From CAYOBW01 sp964402115 (lineage in GTDB: Bacteria > Verrucomicrobiota > Kiritimatiellia > UBA8416 > CAYOBW01): a DNA stretch of 10,703 nt. Position 1 is the stretch's first letter. Every line of letters begins with the position of its first letter. Below the pieces are notes generated by a model. It saw only the letters and a program-made list of their open reading frames with translations. It was not told where the DNA came from and searched no databases. The stretch covers positions 1 through 10,703 of the forward strand of contig CAYOBW010000249.1 of assembly GCA_964402115.1 (NCBI GenBank). Reading direction: 5' to 3'. This document shows positions 7,901 to 10,703 of this stretch, piece by piece. The translations under genes were made by a program, and so were the position numbers.

Positions 7901-8918
7901 CGTCGGGCGCGGCTCCGAATGGACGCAGGTTCAGGAGTACGACGTGAAGGCCCTGCTCAAGCCCGGCGCGAACGTGCTGGAGGTGGAGGCGCGCAACGCG
8001 GGCGGGGAGGGCGGCCTGATCGCCGAGCTGCTGCTGCGCGAGCGGCAGGGGGCGGACGTGCGCCTCGGCACCGACGCACAGTGGCAGTCCGCGCCTGCGC
8101 GCGGGACGGCCGGCTGGGTGGCGGCCCGCGTGGTGGCGGATTTCCCGAACAGCCTGTGGGCGAAGCACGAACTCGGGCCGCCGCGGGTGGTCGCGGCGGT
8201 GGCCGGGGCTGCAGACTCCCTGCAGATGCCGTGGAACGTGGAGCTGGCCATGCGGTGGCTCAAGGACGCCGGGCGGCTGCCTTTCGACGTGCGCCCGCAG
8301 GTCGCACGGCCCGCGGGCTGGTACCGCTTCGTCAGTCCGCCCGGACTGACCGGTCTGACGTTGCCGACGCGCGGCAAGGTGCGCGCCTGGGCCGACGGCC
8401 GGGAACTTGCGATCGAGGGCGCGGCTGGGCATTGGAAGGCCGCGTTGCCGCAACCGGCGCGCGCGCCGGTGGTGGTGGCGCTGCGCGTGGAGCAGCTGCG
8501 CGGCGACTACGGCGGCGCGGCTTTCGACGACTACATCCGGCTCGATTGCGGCGCGGGCGAGCTGGCCGCGGGCGACTGGTCGAAGGCGGGCGTCCTCGAG
8601 ACCTATTCCGGCGGGGCGTGGTATCGGAAGACGGTGACGCTGCCGGCGGCGCAGGAGGTGGTGCTCGACCTCGGGAATGTGGCCGCGTCCGCTGAGGTCG
8701 TGGTGAACGGGAAGCCCGCCGGTGTCAAGGTCGCCCCGCCTTGGACGCTGGACATTTCGCAGCTGGTGCGGGTGGGCGAGAACCGGATCGAGGTGCTGGT
8801 GTGTAACACGTTGGCCAATCACTACGTGACGATCCCGACCCACTACCGCGGCTCGACCGTCTCGGGGCTGCTGGGGCCGGTGACGATGTCCGTAGGTGAA
8901 GCCCCCCGGGGGCAATGA
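4926..8918 (+). CDS. Secreted GH106-like glycosidase (alpha-L-rhamnosidase family), multidomain
   Basis: A 1330-residue exported enzyme interrupted by ten N. Residues 1-44 are a signal peptide with a long basic n-region and GLSLLLAGLCGVSAPARSQ; the Cys context (AGLC) is not a good lipobox. The catalytic part (about 80-560) matches GH106: PFYWWLGDPLTKE (88-100), GYQINYAHSD, FFFSDELGFG (244-253), a segment ending RKRKGYDLTPELPALF, WLEGFYGSGWGTT (381-393) and a segment around GMYYSTHGGWWEWAPP (416-431). Acidic catalytic candidates are D248/E249 and E383. A small beta domain ends near 690. A galactose-binding-like sandwich starts at LDGPWDFEL (about 697), a bacterial rhamnosidase N-domain-like module at NWIWWPGD (about 944-1045), and a last sandwich with YRKTVTLP, LDLGNV and GENRIEVLVCNTLAN (about 1230-1325), typical of GH106 C-termini. 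Family members cleave alpha-L-rhamnosides in pectins and other polysaccharides; the actual substrate is not determinable. Start supported by a purine-rich site at 4907-4924; the only gene between the divergent promoter and the HD-GYP gene. Confidence 0.92.
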   Translation: MHRTTPGAAPGRAAAADRTGRRAGRGLSLLLAGLCGVSAPARSQDLTFSDPARVPAPPAWTLGFPSRAADFDVRPGFQKPPAGYGIVPFYWWLGDPLTKERLGWQLEQMEGMGVSGYQINYAHSDRGGRTYGLSYPSEPAIFSEAWWKLVEWFMRAARKQGAGISLSDYTLGFGQGYMVDELLREHPEVKGQQLRMDREGRVTPETVDWSLDPMHPMSGTWYAERFFGQFEKRFPGEAGKGLNFFFSDELGFGVSGRIWSDAFAAEFRKRKGYDLTPELPALFKDAGPRTPKVRLDYADVLAALSEQGFFKPVYDWHQQRGMIMGCDHGGRGKNVGEFGDYFRTQRWNQGPGADQPHLGKDLIKAKVAASIAHLYQRPRVWLEGFYGSGWGTTAAGLVDATLANYAMGFNLLGLHGMYYSTHGGWWEWAPPDNTFRMPYWRHLRAFMDCQQRLAYLLSQGEHRCDVAILYPVAPVEAGLGGNEAVQAAFKTAGEIYAQGIDFDFMDFESLDRAAVAGRELHVAGELYRVLILPGMRAIRHSTLRKAVAFKRAGGVVLAVGALPEASDRVGHDDPEVVALVQELFPAGASGDVVAKIPFRDYTGPGYVLHRKIGPRDVYAVYNAPRDTACFFRATGAVELWDPWSGATRPLEVVSQAATGTTLRLPLTEKEMQLIVFSPGKASASSQSGRRPPAATIPLDGPWDFELSPTLDNRFGDFHWPPTRAKIGAEARRLKYADEQQPDAGWQAPGFDDSKWPTVTCGFGPRFWKLGPLPAAAEADAALAALTQVDPAQPVEIGGKSYRWQPHDFSWRYGMEDDCAHQGYHGLKEQVGDAFLGFGAIKHGHPSCARVPEADGTRCYVWTTVQAAQAGAQXXXXAISRGGLLPAKAWLNGAPLDAQARTALLRGGANPLLLRYDQVGRGWFVLGAAGTEEPAATGHAFSPAANWIWWPGDTEGVAVRYFRRAFELPAAPIAARVRITCDNGYALSVNGRAVGRGSEWTQVQEYDVKALLKPGANVLEVEARNAGGEGGLIAELLLRERQGADVRLGTDAQWQSAPARGTAGWVAARVVADFPNSLWAKHELGPPRVVAAVAGAADSLQMPWNVELAMRWLKDAGRLPFDVRPQVARPAGWYRFVSPPGLTGLTLPTRGKVRAWADGRELAIEGAAGHWKAALPQPARAPVVVALRVEQLRGDYGGAAFDDYIRLDCGAGELAAGDWSKAGVLETYSGGAWYRKTVTLPAAQEVVLDLGNVAASAEVVVNGKPAGVKVAPPWTLDISQLVRVGENRIEVLVCNTLANHYVTIPTHYRGSTVSGLLGPVTMSVGEAPRGQ
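6985..7005. repeat. Triple 7-bp tandem repeat inside the glycosidase gene
   Basis: CCGGCCG occurs three times head to tail without mismatch. It encodes part of an interdomain linker (SGRRPPAA) between the catalytic part and the first beta-sandwich. The unit length is not a multiple of three, so gain or loss of one copy would shift the frame. Confidence 0.85.
7523..7542. repeat. Short direct repeat abutting the assembly gap
   Basis: GGCGCAGG is present at 7523-7530 and again at 7535-7542, a 12-base period that runs straight into the N run. It encodes the low-complexity stretch QAAQAGAQ. A tandem repeat here would explain why assembly stopped. Confidence 0.75.
7543..7552. other. Assembly gap of ten N inside the glycosidase gene
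   Basis: Ten undetermined bases interrupt codons at about residues 873-876. The reading frame before (TRCYVWTTVQAAQAG) and after (LPAKAWLNGAPLD) agrees if the gap is taken as ten bases, and both sides fit one galactose-binding-like domain. A run of exactly ten N is often a placeholder, so true length is uncertain and the protein may be some residues longer. Confidence 0.97.
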
Positions 8919-8962
8919 CGGGATCCAGACCGGCGCAGGGTTTCTTGTCTGAGGCGGTGAAC

Positions 8963-8979
8963 CAGGCAGTGTTTGCCTG
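8963..8979. repeat. Six-base inverted repeat between the glycosidase and HD-GYP genes
   Basis: CAGGCA and TGCCTG flank a five-base loop GTGTT. It lies in the 84-base spacer, 24 bases before the chosen HD-GYP start. There is no following T-run, so it is not a convincing intrinsic terminator; it might be an operator or a weak mRNA hairpin. The spacer shows no clear promoter. Confidence 0.35.
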
Positions 8980-8992
8980 TGGCGAGACCCAT

Positions 8993-8998
8993 GGGGGA
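8993..8998 (+). promoter_or_regulatory. Ribosome-binding site deciding the HD-GYP gene start
   Basis: GGGGGA lies four bases before the ATG at 9003 and is the only Shine-Dalgarno-like sequence near the gene start. The in-frame upstream candidates (TTG at 8973, ATG at 8991) have no comparable site, and the residues they would add are not part of a domain. Confidence 0.5.
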
Positions 8999-9002
8999 CA
9001 GG

Positions 9003-10586
9003 ATGAGCGTGGATGCCAGCGCGGGGCAGGTCACGGAGCAGGAACGGGATCGTCTGCTGCGGCACATGCAGAGGCTGACGGCCGTCGGCACCGCCATCTC
9101 GGCCGAGCGCGATGTGCAGAGAAGCCTGGACATGATCGTCAAAGAGGCGATGGACCTCACGAACGCGGACGCGGCCACGCTCTACCTGGTCACGCCGGAC
9201 GAACAGCGGCTGCGCTTCGAGATCGTGCTGAATCGGAGCCTGGGAACCGACTTGCGCGGCAGTAAACGGAATCTGCGCTGGGACGATGTGCCATTGAGCC
9301 ATGACGGCAGGCCGAACCTGGCCAATGTCTCGGCCTATGCCGCCATCGTCAGGGAACCCGTGAACATTCCCGACGTGTACAACGTCGCGACTTTCGACTT
9401 CAGCGGCACCCGCCATTACGACGCGGAGCACGGCTACCGGTGCCGCTCCATGCTCGTGGTGCCGCTCCTGGATCATGAAGGCCGTGTCACGGGTGTCCTG
9501 CAACTCATCAACGCACTCCCCGACGGGGGGGGGGAGCCGGTACCTTTCACGGTCAGCCAGCAGCAAATCGTGTGCTCGCTGGCCTCCCTGGCTGCCGTAG
9601 CTTTGAACAATGCCCGCCTGATCGAGTCGCTGGCCAGCCTGTTTGACTCGTTGATCGCCACCATGGCCTCGGCGATCGATGCCAAGTCGCCCTATACCGG
9701 CGGGCATGTGCGGCGCGTGACGGAGCTTTCGCTGGAGATTGCGCGCGCCGTGAGCGAATCCCAGACCGGACGCTTTGCGGCGGTCGTGTTCGACGAGGTC
9801 CTGATGCAGGAAATCCGGACGGCGGCGTGGCTGCACGACCTCGGCAAGGTGGCGACCCCGGATGTATTGGTGGATAAGCGCACGAAACTGGAAGCGATCG
9901 CTGACCGCGCGGAACTCGTGGGGTTGCGGTTCGACGTGGCCAGGCTCCAGGCGCAGTTGGCCGCCGCGCTGGCTGCGCTCCGGGCCGGGAATGCCGGGCA
10001 GGCGGAGGCGATCGCCAATGGCGATGTGCCCGACTGTCGGGCCATCGCCGCCGAAAAGGCGTTCACGTTGCACTGGAACGACGGTGCGCACGGACCGACT
10101 GACGAGGATGTCGCCCGGTTGCAGCAGATTGCCCGCGAGCGTGGCACCATCACGCCCGACGAACTCGAGAACCTCTCGATTCGGCGGGGAACCCTGACCG
10201 CCGCGGAACGTCGCAAGATCGAGGAGCACGTGCTCATCACCCGCCGGACGCTACAGGAACTGCAATTTCCGCGGGCGCTTGCCAACGTGCCCGACTATGC
10301 AGGCGGTCACCACGAGATGCTGGATGGGTCAGGGTATCCCCTCAAGCTGAAGGGTGACGAGATCCCCCTGCAGACGCGGATTCTGACCATTGCGGATATC
10401 TTCGAGGCACTGACGGCGGCACGTCCCTACAAGGATCCGATTCCCGCGGACAAGGCCTTGGACATCCTGCTGGGGATGGCCAGGGACGGCAAGCTTGACG
10501 GCGACGTGATCCGGATCGCCATCGCTGACGGGGTCTTCACGCGCTACGCCGCGCGGGAACTGCAGCCCGCCGCCGGGACGCCGTAG
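9003..10586 (+). CDS. GAF and HD-GYP domain protein, probable cyclic-di-GMP phosphodiesterase
   Basis: A 527-residue soluble signalling protein; no signal peptide or membrane segment. Residues 12-40 are a short helical lead-in and about 20-206 a GAF sensor domain (ADAATLYLVTPDE; SMLVVPLLDHEGRVTGVLQLIN). The HD-GYP domain follows from about 212: GGHVRRV (H235), LHDLGK (H278, D279), EEHVLITRRTL (H409), GGHHEMLDGSGYP (H436, H437, GYP 444-446) and TIADIFEALTAARPYK (D465). All expected metal ligands and the GYP motif are present, so hydrolysis of cyclic-di-GMP is likely. Between LHDLGKVATPDVLVDKRTKLE and the H409 helix lies about 100 extra residues (297-396), rich in alanine and charged helix formers, where classic HD-GYP proteins have only a short link; this resembles a known GAF/HD-GYP subgroup. 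The start at 9003 follows GGGGGA; a longer frame from TTG at 8973 is possible. It may be co-transcribed with the glycosidase gene 84 bases upstream, but no functional link is evident. Confidence 0.95.
   Translation: MSVDASAGQVTEQERDRLLRHMQRLTAVGTAISAERDVQRSLDMIVKEAMDLTNADAATLYLVTPDEQRLRFEIVLNRSLGTDLRGSKRNLRWDDVPLSHDGRPNLANVSAYAAIVREPVNIPDVYNVATFDFSGTRHYDAEHGYRCRSMLVVPLLDHEGRVTGVLQLINALPDGGGEPVPFTVSQQQIVCSLASLAAVALNNARLIESLASLFDSLIATMASAIDAKSPYTGGHVRRVTELSLEIARAVSESQTGRFAAVVFDEVLMQEIRTAAWLHDLGKVATPDVLVDKRTKLEAIADRAELVGLRFDVARLQAQLAAALAALRAGNAGQAEAIANGDVPDCRAIAAEKAFTLHWNDGAHGPTDEDVARLQQIARERGTITPDELENLSIRRGTLTAAERRKIEEHVLITRRTLQELQFPRALANVPDYAGGHHEMLDGSGYPLKLKGDEIPLQTRILTIADIFEALTAARPYKDPIPADKALDILLGMARDGKLDGDVIRIAIADGVFTRYAARELQPAAGTP
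9525..9534. repeat. Ten-G homopolymer inside the HD-GYP gene
   Basis: Ten consecutive G encode part of PDGGGEP near the end of the GAF domain. One extra G would bring a stop at 9644-9646 and one lost G a stop at 9598-9600, both before the HD-GYP domain. The present length keeps the full protein in frame. Confidence 0.95.
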
Positions 10587-10703
10587 ACCTGGACTCCCGC
10601 AATTTCAGGGAAACGCAGCCGTTCTCATTATGGCCCAACACCGCCTGAAGGCGAATGGCACGTAGTTAAGCTCTTTCAAGGTGCAACCCACCCCGGCCTG
10701 CGG
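10587..10703. other. Intergenic tail without recognisable gene
   Basis: The 117 bases after the HD-GYP stop are visibly less GC-rich than the genes. They contain a small hairpin CGCC-TGAA-GGCG (10642-10653) with no T-run and only tiny open frames. I see no convincing terminator, promoter or RNA gene, and the region continues beyond the window. Confidence 0.6.

Noticed and set aside
5027..8695. Second forward frame of 1222 codons inside the glycosidase gene
   Set aside because: Arg/Ala/Gly-rich frame shadow with no domain; it only exists because stop codons are rare in this base composition.
4818..10229. Reverse-strand open frame of 1803 codons spanning the glycosidase and most of the HD-GYP gene
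   Set aside because: It runs through two well-supported forward genes and the N run, has Arg/Pro/Gly/His-rich composition typical of GC-rich antisense frames, shows no domain, and the forward proteins carry clear family motifs.
10642..10653. Hairpin CGCC-TGAA-GGCG after the HD-GYP gene as an intrinsic terminator
   Set aside because: Stem of only four pairs and no following T-run.
1..10703. CRISPR arrays, tRNA or rRNA genes, insertion sequences, phage genes or defence systems
   Set aside because: No regularly spaced repeats, cloverleaf-like segments, transposase or nuclease motifs were seen.

Overview
The window is GC-rich bacterial DNA with tightly packed genes, third codon positions dominated by G/C, and long antisense shadow frames. 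The gene set points to the PVC superphylum, most likely Verrucomicrobiota or Kiritimatiellota: a large secreted protein with autotransporter-associated beta-strand repeats, a Tat-exported Gfo/Idh/MocA oxidoreductase with an RRHFLG signal, an exported sugar isomerase-like TIM barrel and a huge GH106-type glycosidase. The phylum is an inference from gene content, not from a marker gene. A run of ten N inside one gene shows this is a scaffold, probably from a metagenome.

Layout. Three genes run leftwards from a divergent regulatory region at about 4608-4925. First is a 934-residue beta-strand-repeat surface or secreted protein (4607 to 1803). Then, after 30 bases, comes a Tat-exported Gfo/Idh/MocA oxidoreductase (1772 to 498). 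Overlapping its stop codon by four bases (ATGA) is an exported TIM-barrel epimerase/isomerase that runs off the left edge (501 to 1). The short spacing and overlap make this one operon. It is headed by a very good sigma70-like promoter (TTTACA, 17 bp, extended TG-n-TATAGT).

Running rightwards from the same region is a 1330-residue secreted GH106-like glycosidase (4926-8918). It has a weaker candidate promoter and a strong GC-rich hairpin in its predicted leader. After 84 bases follows a cytoplasmic GAF plus HD-GYP protein (9003-10586), a probable cyclic-di-GMP phosphodiesterase carrying a roughly 100-residue insertion in the HD-GYP core and a 10-G tract in its coding sequence. The last 117 bases hold no recognisable gene.

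How the genes may work together. The divergent glycosidase and oxidoreductase/isomerase operon look like a small polysaccharide-use locus acting outside the cytoplasm: GH106 would release rhamnose-type sugars, and the exported Gfo/Idh and TIM-barrel pair could oxidise and rearrange sugars, possibly by an oxidation-elimination route through 3-keto sugars. The repeat protein may bind the substrate or the cell surface. The HD-GYP gene is probably a separate signalling function. The most interesting items are the exported redox/isomerase pair coupled to a repeat protein, the palindrome cluster and leader hairpin in the divergent region, the phase-variation-prone G tract, and the assembly gap at a short tandem repeat in the glycosidase.
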